This document shows, piece by piece, positions 29,765 through 37,114 of a stretch of 64,000 nt of DNA (positions are counted from its first letter, which is position 1; each line of letters begins with the position of its first letter). The notes under the pieces were generated by a model. That model was not told where the DNA came from. It was given only the letters and a program-made list of their open reading frames with translations, and did not search any database. Location of the stretch: positions 1-64,000 of the forward strand of contig JAHREJ010000011.1 of the NCBI GenBank assembly GCA_021733645.1, in the 5' to 3' direction. The DNA comes from Bacillus subtilis subsp. subtilis. GTDB lineage: Bacteria; Pseudomonadota; Gammaproteobacteria; Xanthomonadales; Xanthomonadaceae. Made by a program: the position numbers and the translations under genes.

Positions 29765-30295
29765 TCAGCCCAGGTATTTGTCCTTGAGCCGGACGTAGTG
29801 GTCGGCCGAGTAGTGCAGCGATTCGATCTCCTGGTCGCTCAGGCGGCGCGACGGACGGGCCGGGTTGCCCACCCACAGTTCGCCTTCGCCCACCACCTTG
29901 CCCGGGCCCACCACCGCGCCGGCGCCGACGAAGCCGTGCTTCTCCACCCGCGCCCCATCCAGGATGCACGCGCCCATCCCGATCAGGCTGTAATCGCCGA
30001 TCGTGCAGGCATGGATGATGGTGCCGTGGCCCACCGTGACCCCCTCGCCGATCAGCGTGGGATAGCCGCCCTTGTTATACGGGCTGTGGTGGCTGACATG
30101 GATGATGGTGCCGTCCTGGATGTTGCTGCGCGCGCCGATCCGGACATGGTTGACGTCGCCGCGGATCACCGTGCCCGGCCACACCGACACGTCATCGCCC
30201 AGTTCCACGTCACCGATGAGGGTGCAGGCCGGGTCGATGTAGCAGCGCTGGCCAAGGACGGGAAGCTTGTCGAGGAAGGGGCGGATCGGGGACAT
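29765..30295 (-). CDS. gamma-carbonic anhydrase family protein (YrdA-like)
   Basis: A 176-residue left-handed beta-helix protein. Hexapeptide repeats run from residue 20 to 140 (for example IGDVELGDDVSVWPGTVIRG, then IGARSNIQDGTIIHV and IGEGVTVGHGTIIH). Metal-binding histidines are in HVSHHSPYN and VGHGTIIHACTIG. The closing LWVGNPARPSRRLSDQEI is family-typical. Related proteins are trimers binding Zn or Fe; carbonic anhydrase activity is not proven for YrdA types. The ATG at 30295 is preceded by CGGAG. It stands alone between the MoxR operon and the RlaP-like gene. Confidence 0.92.
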   Translation of the reverse strand: MSPIRPFLDKLPVLGQRCYIDPACTLIGDVELGDDVSVWPGTVIRGDVNHVRIGARSNIQDGTIIHVSHHSPYNKGGYPTLIGEGVTVGHGTIIHACTIGDYSLIGMGACILDGARVEKHGFVGAGAVVGPGKVVGEGELWVGNPARPSRRLSDQEIESLHYSADHYVRLKDKYLG

Positions 30296-30368
30296 GCGGA
30301 ACTCCGGCAACGCAGGGGCAGGGACGCCGCGTGCAGCGTTGTCCCGGCCCACGATGATAACGCGGGCC

Positions 30369-30415
30369 GGTAGCGCCGACCGTTGGCCGGCCGGCCCGAA
30401 CCCACCGGCGCTACC
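30369..30415. repeat. inverted pair of SMAG-like elements
   Basis: GGTAGCGCCG (30369-30378) and CGGCGCTACC (30406-30415) face each other as a perfect 10-bp inverted repeat, each with the GTAG head. The right element supplies the TAG stop codon of the RlaP-like gene (minus strand, 30411-30413). Confidence 0.75.
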
Positions 30416-31229
30416 GGGGCGCGTGCCTGGCCAGCATCTGGCGGAACAGCACATCCAATACACCGCTGTCGCCACCGCCGGATGCCAGCGGCGGGGCGGC
30501 ATGACCCATCGCCGCCAGTTCGGCCTCGATGTAATCGCTGATCACCCCCACCCGTGGTCCATCGGCAACCTCGGCGCTGGCACGCTTGACCGCCAGCAGC
30601 TGGTCGATCGCCACGCGCACGGGTCCGTGGGGCAGAAGGCGATCCAGCAGCCGTTCGAAGGCCATCGGCGGCGGTTCGGCCTCGCACTCGATCCAGCGGC
30701 AGGCCAGCAGCGGGCGAAGCACGTACAGGTACTTCTTGGTGCGCACCCGCTCACCCCGCAGATAGCCGCGGAAGTTGGAGCGGGCCATGTTGGAGTAATG
30801 CCACCAGCTGCCCTGCGGCGAATGGAACTGCTGCACGGCATCCAGCAGCGCGGCCACCGCTGCATCGTCCTGCCGGTACACGATCGGCGAGCGTAGCCAT
30901 TCAGACAGGGTCGGGTTGGATTTGGACACCAGCCGCAGTGCCTTGCGCAGGTCCCAGCCGCTGACATCCAGTTCGTCGTCGATGGGCCGCGCGATGACAT
31001 CACGCTGTGCCTGGCCGGGCCCGGTGGCCTCGTTGACGCTCAGGTACCACGGTTGGCGATGCACGTAGATGAAGCGCGCGTCGTAATCGCTGTCGGGCGA
31101 GGAGAACCCCCAGCCGCGACTGCCCGATTCGCAGGCCATCAGGACGCGCACGTCGTGTTCGCGTTCGATGCGGTCCAATTCGACCATGACCGCAGCGCGC
31201 TTGTCCGGCGCGATCGGGTGGATATCCAT
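30411..31229 (-). CDS. RlaP/YcgL-like predicted nucleotidyltransferase
   Basis: A 272-residue soluble protein of the COG3541 (YcgL/RlaP) nucleotidyltransferase family. The polymerase-beta-type active site is CESGSRGWGFSSPDSDYDAR, with the Gly-Ser and paired Asp pattern in place. Other conserved stretches are WYLSVNEATG, SGWDLRKALRLVSKSNPTL and ARSNFRGYLRG, then KKYLYVLRPLLAC. In other bacteria the family is linked to RNA ligases, but none is adjacent here. I start at the ATG at 31229; upstream in-frame sequence runs into a repeat. The stop codon lies inside a SMAG-like repeat. Confidence 0.85.
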   Translation of the reverse strand: MDIHPIAPDKRAAVMVELDRIEREHDVRVLMACESGSRGWGFSSPDSDYDARFIYVHRQPWYLSVNEATGPGQAQRDVIARPIDDELDVSGWDLRKALRLVSKSNPTLSEWLRSPIVYRQDDAAVAALLDAVQQFHSPQGSWWHYSNMARSNFRGYLRGERVRTKKYLYVLRPLLACRWIECEAEPPPMAFERLLDRLLPHGPVRVAIDQLLAVKRASAEVADGPRVGVISDYIEAELAAMGHAAPPLASGGGDSGVLDVLFRQMLARHAPR

Positions 31230-31271
31230 ATCGGTCGTGCTGCGTCCTGAAGCGATGGGTTGGGGGCCATG

Positions 31272-31342
31272 GTAGAGCCGACCGTTGGTCGGCTGCACGG
31301 CATCCGGGGTATCCGGAGCAGCCGACCAACGGTCGGCGCTAC
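31272..31342. repeat. inverted pair of SMAG elements
   Basis: A forward copy beginning GTAGAGCCGACCGTTGGTCG and an inverted copy ending GGTCGGCGCTAC flank a 25-base centre. Each half also forms its own small hairpin through CCGACC/GGTCGG. The pair lies between the mnmG stop and the RlaP-like start, both minus strand. Confidence 0.85.
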
Positions 31343-31346
31343 GGGG

Positions 31347-33236
31347 TTACGCCACGCGGGCGCGTCGGGCGCGTTCCAGGTGTACCAGCAGCAGCGAGAT
31401 CGCCGCCGGGGTCATGCCGGGGATGCGTTGGGCCTGGCCGATGGTCTGCGGGCGTACGCGCTCGAGCTTCTGTTGTACCTCGGCCGACAACCCGCGCACG
31501 CCGGCGTAGTCGAAGTCGCTGGCGATGGCGGTGTTCTCGTGGCGCTGCTGGCGCGCGATCTCATCGCGCTGGCGGTCCAGGTAGCCGGCGTACTTGACCC
31601 CGATCTCAACCTGTTCGGCCACCTTCGGGTCGGCCACGGCCGGGCCCAGCGAGGGCACCTGCATCAGCAGGGCGTAGTCCAGCTCCGGGCGCTTGATCAG
31701 GTCCAGTACGTTGGTTTCGCGGCTGACCGCCACGCCCAGCGTGGCCTCCACTTCACGGCCGAGTGCATTGCCCGGGGTAGCCCACAGGGCGCGCAGGCGC
31801 GTCGATTCGGCCGCCACCGCGTCCTGCTTGGTCTGGAACGCGGCCCAGCGGCGCTCGTCGACCAGGCCCAGGTCGCGGCCGATGCCGGTCAGGCGCACGT
31901 CTGCATTGTCTTCGCGCAGCTGCAGGCGGTACTCGGCGCGGCTGGTGAACATGCGGTACGGCTCGGTGGTGCCGTGGGTGATCAGGTCATCCACCAGCAC
32001 GCCCAGGTAGGCCTCGTCGCGACGCGGGCACCAGCCGGCCTGCTCACGCACGTGGCGGGCGGCGTTGATGCCGGCCAGCAGGCCCTGCGCGGCGGCTTCT
32101 TCGTAGCCGGTGGTGCCGTTGATCTGGCCGGCGAAGAACAGGCCGGCCACGCTCTTGGTCTGCAGGGTGTTGTCCAGCCCGCGCGGGTCGAAGAAGTCGT
32201 ACTCGATCGCATAGCCGGGGCGGGTGATGTGCGCGTTCTCAAAGCCGGTGATGCTGCGCACCAGCGCCAGCTGCACGTCGAACGGCAGCGAGGTGGAAAT
32301 GCCGTTGGGATAGATTTCCACCACGTCCAGCCCTTCGGGCTCGACGAAGATCTGGTGGCTGGCCTTCTCGGCAAAACGCACCACCTTGTCTTCGATGGAG
32401 GGGCAGTAGCGCGGGCCGATGCCTTCGATCTGGCCGCTGTACAACGGCGAGCGGTGCAGTGCGCCACGGATGATGTCGTGGGTGCGTTCGCTGGTGTGGG
32501 TGATCCAGCAGCTGACCTGGGCCGGGTGTTCGGACACGCTGCCCAGGAAGGACATCACCGGACGCGGATCGTCGCCGGGCTGCTCGTCCATCACGCCGTA
32601 ATCCAGCGAGCGGCCGTCGATGCGTGGCGGCGTGCCGGTCTTCAGGCGGTCGATCACGAACGGGCGCTCGCGCAGGCGCGCGGCCAGGGTGGTGGCCGGC
32701 GGGTCGCCCATGCGCCCGGCGGCGTACTGGGTCTGGCCGACGTGGATCTTGCCGGCCAGGAAGGTGCCGGCGGTGAGCACCACGGCCGGGGCGTGGAAGG
32801 TCAGCCCGGTCTGGGTGACCGCGCCGCGCACCGTGTCGCCGTCAATGACCAGGTCATCCACCGCCGCCTGGAACACGGTCAGGTTGGGCTGGGCTTCCAC
32901 GATCTGGCGGATCGCCATGCGGTACAGGTTGCGGTCGGCCTGGCAGCGGGTGGCACGCACGGCCGGGCCCTTGGAGGCGTTGAGGGTGCGCCACTGGATG
33001 CCGGCGCGGTCGGCGGCATGCCCCATCGCCCCGCCCAGGGCGTCGATCTCCTTGACCAGGTGCCCCTTGCCGATCCCGCCGATGGCCGGGTTGCAGCTCA
33101 TGGCACCGATGGTTTCCACGTTGTGGGTCAGCAGCAGGGTGCGCGCACCACTGCGCGCGGCCGCCAGGGCAGCTTCGGTGCCGGCGTGGCCGCCGCCGAT
33201 GACGATGACGTCGTAACGGTAGAAGGAGTCGGTCAT
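31347..33236 (-). CDS. mnmG: tRNA uridine-5-carboxymethylaminomethyl(34) synthesis enzyme MnmG
   Basis: A 629-residue FAD enzyme, exactly the length of E. coli MnmG/GidA. With MnmE it adds the carboxymethylaminomethyl group to the wobble uridine of several tRNAs. The FAD-binding motif is [12 protein letters not shown] (12-23). Other signatures are [31 protein letters not shown] around residue 270, YDFFDPRGL, and a C-terminal helical MnmE-binding domain. The ATG at 33236 matches the family N-terminus, and the extra frame upstream is not conserved. The partner mnmE is not in the window. The 485-bp region upstream contains a divergent sigma54-like promoter and hairpins. Confidence 0.97.
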   Translation of the reverse strand: MTDSFYRYDVIVIGGGHAGTEAALAAARSGARTLLLTHNVETIGAMSCNPAIGGIGKGHLVKEIDALGGAMGHAADRAGIQWRTLNASKGPAVRATRCQADRNLYRMAIRQIVEAQPNLTVFQAAVDDLVIDGDTVRGAVTQTGLTFHAPAVVLTAGTFLAGKIHVGQTQYAAGRMGDPPATTLAARLRERPFVIDRLKTGTPPRIDGRSLDYGVMDEQPGDDPRPVMSFLGSVSEHPAQVSCWITHTSERTHDIIRGALHRSPLYSGQIEGIGPRYCPSIEDKVVRFAEKASHQIFVEPEGLDVVEIYPNGISTSLPFDVQLALVRSITGFENAHITRPGYAIEYDFFDPRGLDNTLQTKSVAGLFFAGQINGTTGYEEAAAQGLLAGINAARHVREQAGWCPRRDEAYLGVLVDDLITHGTTEPYRMFTSRAEYRLQLREDNADVRLTGIGRDLGLVDERRWAAFQTKQDAVAAESTRLRALWATPGNALGREVEATLGVAVSRETNVLDLIKRPELDYALLMQVPSLGPAVADPKVAEQVEIGVKYAGYLDRQRDEIARQQRHENTAIASDFDYAGVRGLSAEVQQKLERVRPQTIGQAQRIPGMTPAAISLLLVHLERARRARVA

Positions 33237-33341
33237 TTCGATGGGGCTCGGGGGCGCAGGAGGCCCGGAACGGCCCTGGAGGCAGGGCGTGGCGGGTGAT
33301 TTTAGCGCCAATCGCGCCGATCGCTGAAATCAACCCTCAAG

Positions 33342-33358
33342 TTGGCACGTTTTCTGCA
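33342..33358 (+). promoter_or_regulatory. candidate sigma54 (RpoN) promoter
   Basis: TTGGCACG, four bases (TTTT), then CTGCA gives GG at 33344-33345 and GC at 33356-33357 with the obligatory 10-base spacing of -24/-12 promoters. Only one base of the TTGGCACG-N4-TTGCA consensus differs. Transcription would start about 33369-33370, exactly where a 5' hairpin begins. It points away from mnmG. Confidence 0.65.
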
Positions 33359-33369
33359 GATAACCCAAT

Positions 33370-33490
33370 AGCACCCAGGATGGCAGGCGCGTTGGTGCTA
33401 CGGACCGGAATTGGAACAGGGGCCGGTCCATGCGCATCCGGGGGAAGCAGAAGGGCCGGCAGTCGGGGGACTGTCGGCCCTGTTTTTATT
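33370..33490 (+). ncRNA. candidate small regulatory RNA (about 120 nt) with three hairpins
   Basis: Between the sigma54-type promoter and a T-run lie three ordered hairpins. The first is AGCACC/GGTGCT (33370-33399) with AGGA in its loop. The second is a perfect 7-bp stem GGACCGG/CCGGTCC (33402-33429) whose 14-base loop contains TTGGAAC. The third is the intrinsic terminator at 33452-33489. No convincing coding frame with a ribosome-binding site fits between. GGA in hairpin loops is the recognition pattern of CsrA/RsmA, so titration of RsmA is one possible role. Everything here is predicted from sequence; expression is untested. Confidence 0.55.
33452..33489 (+). terminator. intrinsic terminator of the candidate small RNA
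   Basis: A 13-bp stem (AGGGCCGGCAGTC/GACTGTCGGCCCT, with one G-T pair) and GGGG loop are followed by GTTTTTATT. No plus-strand protein gene lies upstream within 4 kb (mnmG and the RlaP-like gene are minus strand), so the terminator implies a short independent transcript. Confidence 0.85.
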
Positions 33491-33517
33491 GGCGGGCGTG
33501 CCGCGCCGATTCAAGAA

Positions 33518-33552
33518 AGCAGAAGGCCCCGCCATTGGCGGGGCCTTCTGCT
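33518..33552. repeat. perfect 16-bp palindromic hairpin
   Basis: Left arm 33518-33533 (AGCAGAAGGCCCCGCC) pairs perfectly with 33537-33552 around ATT. It follows the small-RNA terminator by 28 bases. No T-run follows on the plus strand; on the minus strand the sequence after it is CTTTCTTG. It may terminate minus-strand transcription from the lipoprotein gene. The rest of the gap (33553-33721) shows no further feature except a 7-bp hairpin ACCCGCC/GGCGGGT at 33678-33703. Confidence 0.7.
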
Positions 33553-33721
33553 GTGTAGGTGCCGACATCCGACAGGGCCGGAACAGGGGGGATCCAGAGA
33601 ATCCCGGCGGATATCGACATAGAGCTGGATGTGACGCGCCGTGTCGCTTTTGTCACTTTGCGACCGACGCCGTCACTACCCGCCTAGAGTGAACCCGGCG
33701 GGTGGTGAAAATCAAGATGGA

Positions 33722-34237
33722 TCAGGGCTCAACTGTGCGCTGGTTCAAATTGTCCATGTTCCGCCACGGGGAACCGTTCATCCGCTGGGCCGGTCGCGGT
33801 GCCGACTGGGCCGGTCGGGCCTGCGGCGGCGGCGACGGGCGCTGCTGCTGTTGCTGTTGCTGGCGCGGGCCCAGCGAGTCCATGTTCCGCCACGGCGAAC
33901 CGCCGTTGTAGGACGGGCGGGGGCGATCCGGGCGATCCGGCCGCACCGGCGGGTTGCCGCCATTGTCCGGCCGCGGTGGCGGGCGGTGGTTGTGCGGCGG
34001 GCGATAGTTGGGATACGGGCGGTAATACGGATTGCCGTAGCCATAGCCACCGCCGTAGTACCCGCCACCGTAGTAGCCAGGGCCATAACCGGACGGATAG
34101 CCATACGGGTAGCGGTACTCCACCGACGGCGCACCGTGGTAGTAACCGTTGCCACCGCCGCCGCCAACATAGTCGTAGGTGGCGCAGCCGGACAGGGCCA
34201 ACAGCAGGCCACCGGCGAAGATCAGGCGCATTTTCAT
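33722..34237 (-). CDS. Tyr/Gly/Pro-rich low-complexity lipoprotein
   Basis: A 171-residue protein with a lipoprotein signal peptide (MKMRLIFAGGLLLALSGC, Cys18). The mature chain is low complexity: a Tyr/Gly-rich stretch (YGPGYYGGGYYGGGYGYG), then Pro/Arg/Asn-rich sequence, and a poly-Gln run. The motif GSPWRNMD occurs twice (about residues 113-120 and 155-162), each followed by S/N-L, the only ordered-looking element. It is likely an envelope structural or surface-associated lipoprotein; no function is known to me. It is divergent from the PLP-dependent dehydratase gene across 146 bases. Confidence 0.78.
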   Translation of the reverse strand: MKMRLIFAGGLLLALSGCATYDYVGGGGGNGYYHGAPSVEYRYPYGYPSGYGPGYYGGGYYGGGYGYGNPYYRPYPNYRPPHNHRPPPRPDNGGNPPVRPDRPDRPRPSYNGGSPWRNMDSLGPRQQQQQQQRPSPPPQARPAQSAPRPAQRMNGSPWRNMDNLNQRTVEP

Positions 34238-34383
34238 GTTGGGGTCCCCCCGAGGGTATGGCGCCAGCTTCGGCCCGGCGCATTGAATCGGCCCTTAACT
34301 TCGGCCCGATCCGCTGAATGATTGCCATCGTGTCACGTTCGGCCGGGGCGGTGCGAACCGGGGCCATACGTTAATCTTGCGTC

Positions 34384-35343
34384 ATGAGCGATTCACCCTT
34401 GCCCAGTGTCGACGACCTGCTGGCCGCCGCCGCACGCATTGCCCCGCATGCCAGCGTGACCCCGGTGCTGCACGCGCGCGCACTGGACGGGTTGGCGGGG
34501 GCGTCGCTGCTGTTCAAGGCCGAACACCTGCAGCGCGGCGGCGCCTTCAAGTTCCGCGGCGCCTGCAACGCGGTGTGGTCGCTGGAGGCGGGGCAGGCGG
34601 CGCGCGGGGTGGTCACCCACTCCTCGGGCAACCACGGCGCGGCACTGGCCTTGGCCGCCCGCACCCGGGGCATTGCCTGCAACGTGGTGGTCCCCGATGG
34701 TGCGGTGGGGGCCAAGTTGGCCAACATCGCCCGTCATGGGGCCACGATCTGGCGTTGCCAGGCCAGCATCGCCGCGCGTGAAGCCATGTGCGCGCAGGTG
34801 CAGGCGCAGACCGGCGCCAGCCTGGTGCATCCCTATGCCGACCCGCGGGTGATTGCCGGGCAGGGCACGGCGGCGTTGGAGCTGCTGCGCAGCCACGGCC
34901 CGTTCGACGTGGTGGTGGTGCCGGTGGGCGGCGGTGGGCTGGCGGCCGGGACGCGGTTGGCGCTGCAGGCGCTGGCGCCGCAGACCCGGCTGGTGCTGGC
35001 CGAGCCGGCCGGCGCTGCCGACACCGCGCGCTCGCTGGCCGCTGGCGAACGTTGCATCGATTTCATCCCGGCCACGCTCTGCGATGGGCTGCGCACCACG
35101 CTGGGGGTGCCCAACTTCGCGTTGCTGTACGGCGCCGCGGAGGTCATCACGGTGGACGATGACGCCACCGTGGCGGCCATGCGCCTGCTCTGGCAGGTGC
35201 TCAAGCAGGTGGTGGAGCCGTCCTCGGCGATCGCCCTGGCCGCCATCCTGTCCGCGCCGGCGCGTTTTGCCGGGCAGCGGGTGGGGGTGGTGCTGTCAGG
35301 TGGCAATGTCGACCTGGACGCCTTGCCGTGGGCGCGCGCATGA
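34384..35343 (+). CDS. PLP-dependent serine/threonine dehydratase-like enzyme
   Basis: A 319-residue fold-type II pyridoxal-phosphate enzyme. The PLP lysine is in FKFRGACNAV, the substrate loop is SSGNHGAAL, and the phosphate-binding glycine loop is PVGGGGLAAG. The closing LSGGNVDL is typical. It lacks the C-terminal ACT regulatory domain of IlvA, so it resembles catabolic threonine dehydratase, serine racemase or hydroxyaspartate dehydratase. The exact substrate cannot be read from sequence. The stop overlaps the start of the YdcF-family gene by four bases (ATGA), so the two are translationally coupled. Confidence 0.88.
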   Translation: MSDSPLPSVDDLLAAAARIAPHASVTPVLHARALDGLAGASLLFKAEHLQRGGAFKFRGACNAVWSLEAGQAARGVVTHSSGNHGAALALAARTRGIACNVVVPDGAVGAKLANIARHGATIWRCQASIAAREAMCAQVQAQTGASLVHPYADPRVIAGQGTAALELLRSHGPFDVVVVPVGGGGLAAGTRLALQALAPQTRLVLAEPAGAADTARSLAAGERCIDFIPATLCDGLRTTLGVPNFALLYGAAEVITVDDDATVAAMRLLWQVLKQVVEPSSAIALAAILSAPARFAGQRVGVVLSGGNVDLDALPWARA

Positions 35344-35939
35344 GCCGGCGCGCGCCGGTGGGCTGGCTGGGCTGGCTGTGGCGGTTGTGCATCGTGCTGA
35401 TCGCCTGGCTGCTTGGGGTGACTGCCTGGATCGTGTGGGTGGGCGAGCGTGACCAGGCGGCCAAGGCCGATGCGATCATCGTGCTGGGCGCGGCCGCCTA
35501 TGACGCCAAGCCCTCGCCGGTGTTTGAAGAACGCATCCGGCATGGCCTGGACCTGTACGAGGCCGGGTATGCGCCGCTGCTGATCTTCACCGGTGGGTAT
35601 GGGGGGACCGGCGCGCGCTTCTCCGAGTCGCAGGTGGCGCGGCGGTATGCACTCAAACAGGGCATTCCCGATGACGCGATCCTGATTGAAACGGCCTCGC
35701 GCACCACCCGCCAGAACCTGATCGAGGCACGCCGGCTGATGCAGCAGCGCAAGCTGCACCGGGTGATCATCGTCAGCGACCCGCTGCACATGGCGCGCGC
35801 GCTGCGCCTGGCGCGTGAGCTGGGCATCGACGCGCTGGCATCATCGACGCCGAGCACGCGCTTCCGCAGCTTCCACACCAGCTGGAAATTCCTGGTGCAG
35901 GAAATCTACTTCTTCCACCGGGATCTGTTCCCGGCGTAG
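35340..35939 (+). CDS. YdcF/ElyC-family DUF218 membrane protein
   Basis: A 199-residue protein with one N-terminal transmembrane helix (LWRLCIVLIAWLLGVTAWIVW) and a DUF218 domain. The signature residues are DAIIVLGAAAYDAKPSPVFEERI, LIFTGGYG, EETASRTTRQN-like sequence (read as IETASRTTRQNLIEA) and VSDPLHMARALRLARELG. Relatives such as ElyC affect envelope polysaccharide assembly; others bind nucleotides. It is coupled to the upstream PLP enzyme. Its TAG stop codon is the TAG of the GTAG head of the first SMAG copy in the following array, so the end may have been set by a repeat insertion. Confidence 0.86.
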   Translation: MSRRAPVGWLGWLWRLCIVLIAWLLGVTAWIVWVGERDQAAKADAIIVLGAAAYDAKPSPVFEERIRHGLDLYEAGYAPLLIFTGGYGGTGARFSESQVARRYALKQGIPDDAILIETASRTTRQNLIEARRLMQQRKLHRVIIVSDPLHMARALRLARELGIDALASSTPSTRFRSFHTSWKFLVQEIYFFHRDLFPA

Positions 35940-36177
35940 AGCCGACCGTTGGTCGGCTGAACTGCCGAGGCGGCATACGGGCAGCCGACCAACGGTCGGC
36001 TCTACCGCCGGGCCGGCATATGGGCAGCCCACCAACGGTCGGCTCTACCGCCGGGCCGGCATATGGGCAGCCGACCAACGGTCGGCCCTACCGCCGAGGC
36101 GGCATACGGGCAGCCGACCAACGGTCGGCTCTACCGCCGGGCCGGCATATGGGCAGCCGACCAACGGTCGGCTCTAC
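35936..36177. repeat. tandem SMAG/REP array, 43-bp period
   Basis: One forward copy starting GTAGAGCCGACCGTTGGTCG (35936) is followed by five inverted copies, each with CAACGGTCGG then a CTAC end. The CTAC ends fall at 36002, 36045, 36088, 36131 and 36174, an exact 43-base period. Spacers alternate between GCCGGGCCGGCATATGGGCA and a GAGGCGGCATACGG variant. The array fills the gap between convergent ydcF-like and bioC genes. No cas gene and no variable spacers, so it is not CRISPR. Confidence 0.9.
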
Positions 36178-36195
36178 GGGGGCGGCGTGATGGGC

Positions 36196-37080
36196 TCAGG
36201 GGGTGCGGCGGCGGATCGGGATGGACGATACCGGCACGCTGGCCACGTCATGGCCCTGTTCGCGGATCGGTGCACCGGCGTCGGGCGCCCATGCATGGGC
36301 GTAGATCACTTCCCAGCTGCTGGGCAGCTTGCCGTCTTCGCGGCGCAGCGGCTCGTAGGCGGCACGCGCGGCGGCAAAGCGGCCTTGGCCGGTGAGCGTG
36401 TGGCGGCGGTCGTGGCGCGCATTGGTGGCGCCGATGGCCTGCAGTTCGCGCATCAACGCGGTGAGGTCGTCATAGGTGAGCGTGAACAGGTCGCGGTCCA
36501 GCACCGGGTCGCGGAAGCCGGCCATCATCAGCGCGTCGCCGAACTGGGCGATCGGCGCGAAGCGGCTGACGTGTGGCACCGCGTCGGCCTGGGCGAAGGC
36601 CTCGCGCAGTTCAATCAGGGTGTCCGGGCCGAAGGTGGAACACAGCAGCAGCCCGCCCGGCTTGAGCACGCGGCGGAACCCGGCAAACACCGCCGGCAGG
36701 TCTTCCACCCACTGCAGGCACAGGTTGCTGTAGATCACATCCACGCTCTGGTCCAGCAGCGGCAGTGCCTGCGCATCGGCGCACACGCGGGTGAACGGCT
36801 TCCACCAGCCGGCCTGTTTTTTCGCCTCGCGCAGCATCGGTTCGGCCAGGTCCAGCGCGATCACCTGCGCCTTGGGCCAGCGCTTCTTCATTGCCGCACT
36901 GGCATGGCCGGTGCCGCTGCCGACGTCCAGCACCACCTGCGGTTGGCGGTCTTCCAGGTAGTCCAGCGATTCCAGCAGGCGTTTTTCAACCTCTCGCTGC
37001 AGCGCGGCGGCGGCATCGTAGCTGCTGGCGGCACGCGAGAACGCGCGGCGGACGTGGCGGGGGTCGAAGCTGGACGTCAT
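36196..37080 (-). CDS. bioC: malonyl-ACP O-methyltransferase
   Basis: A 294-residue S-adenosylmethionine methyltransferase that methylates malonyl-ACP so that fatty-acid synthesis can build the pimeloyl chain of biotin. The SAM-binding motif is VLDVGSGTGHASAAM, the second motif VIALDLAEPML, and the family phrases SNLCLQWVEDLP and FRRVLKPGGLLLCSTFGPDTL are intact. The N-terminal RRAFSRAASSYDAAAALQ is typical for BioC. It is the last gene of the bio operon, 34 bases after the SDR gene, and ends at the SMAG array. The C-terminal basic tail is slightly longer than usual. Confidence 0.93.
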   Translation of the reverse strand: MTSSFDPRHVRRAFSRAASSYDAAAALQREVEKRLLESLDYLEDRQPQVVLDVGSGTGHASAAMKKRWPKAQVIALDLAEPMLREAKKQAGWWKPFTRVCADAQALPLLDQSVDVIYSNLCLQWVEDLPAVFAGFRRVLKPGGLLLCSTFGPDTLIELREAFAQADAVPHVSRFAPIAQFGDALMMAGFRDPVLDRDLFTLTYDDLTALMRELQAIGATNARHDRRHTLTGQGRFAAARAAYEPLRREDGKLPSSWEVIYAHAWAPDAGAPIREQGHDVASVPVSSIPIRRRTP

Positions 37081-37114
37081 GGAAGGCTCACTACGGAAAA
37101 CATGCGTGCAAAGG

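Noticed and set aside
33411..33692. Plus-strand frames across the region upstream of the low-complexity lipoprotein
   Set aside because: They translate through both hairpins, have no ribosome-binding site and no conserved sequence. A small RNA explains the region better.
35936..36177. Regular repeats resembling a short CRISPR array
   Set aside because: The intervening segments are nearly identical to each other rather than unique, the unit carries the GTAG palindrome, and no cas genes are present.
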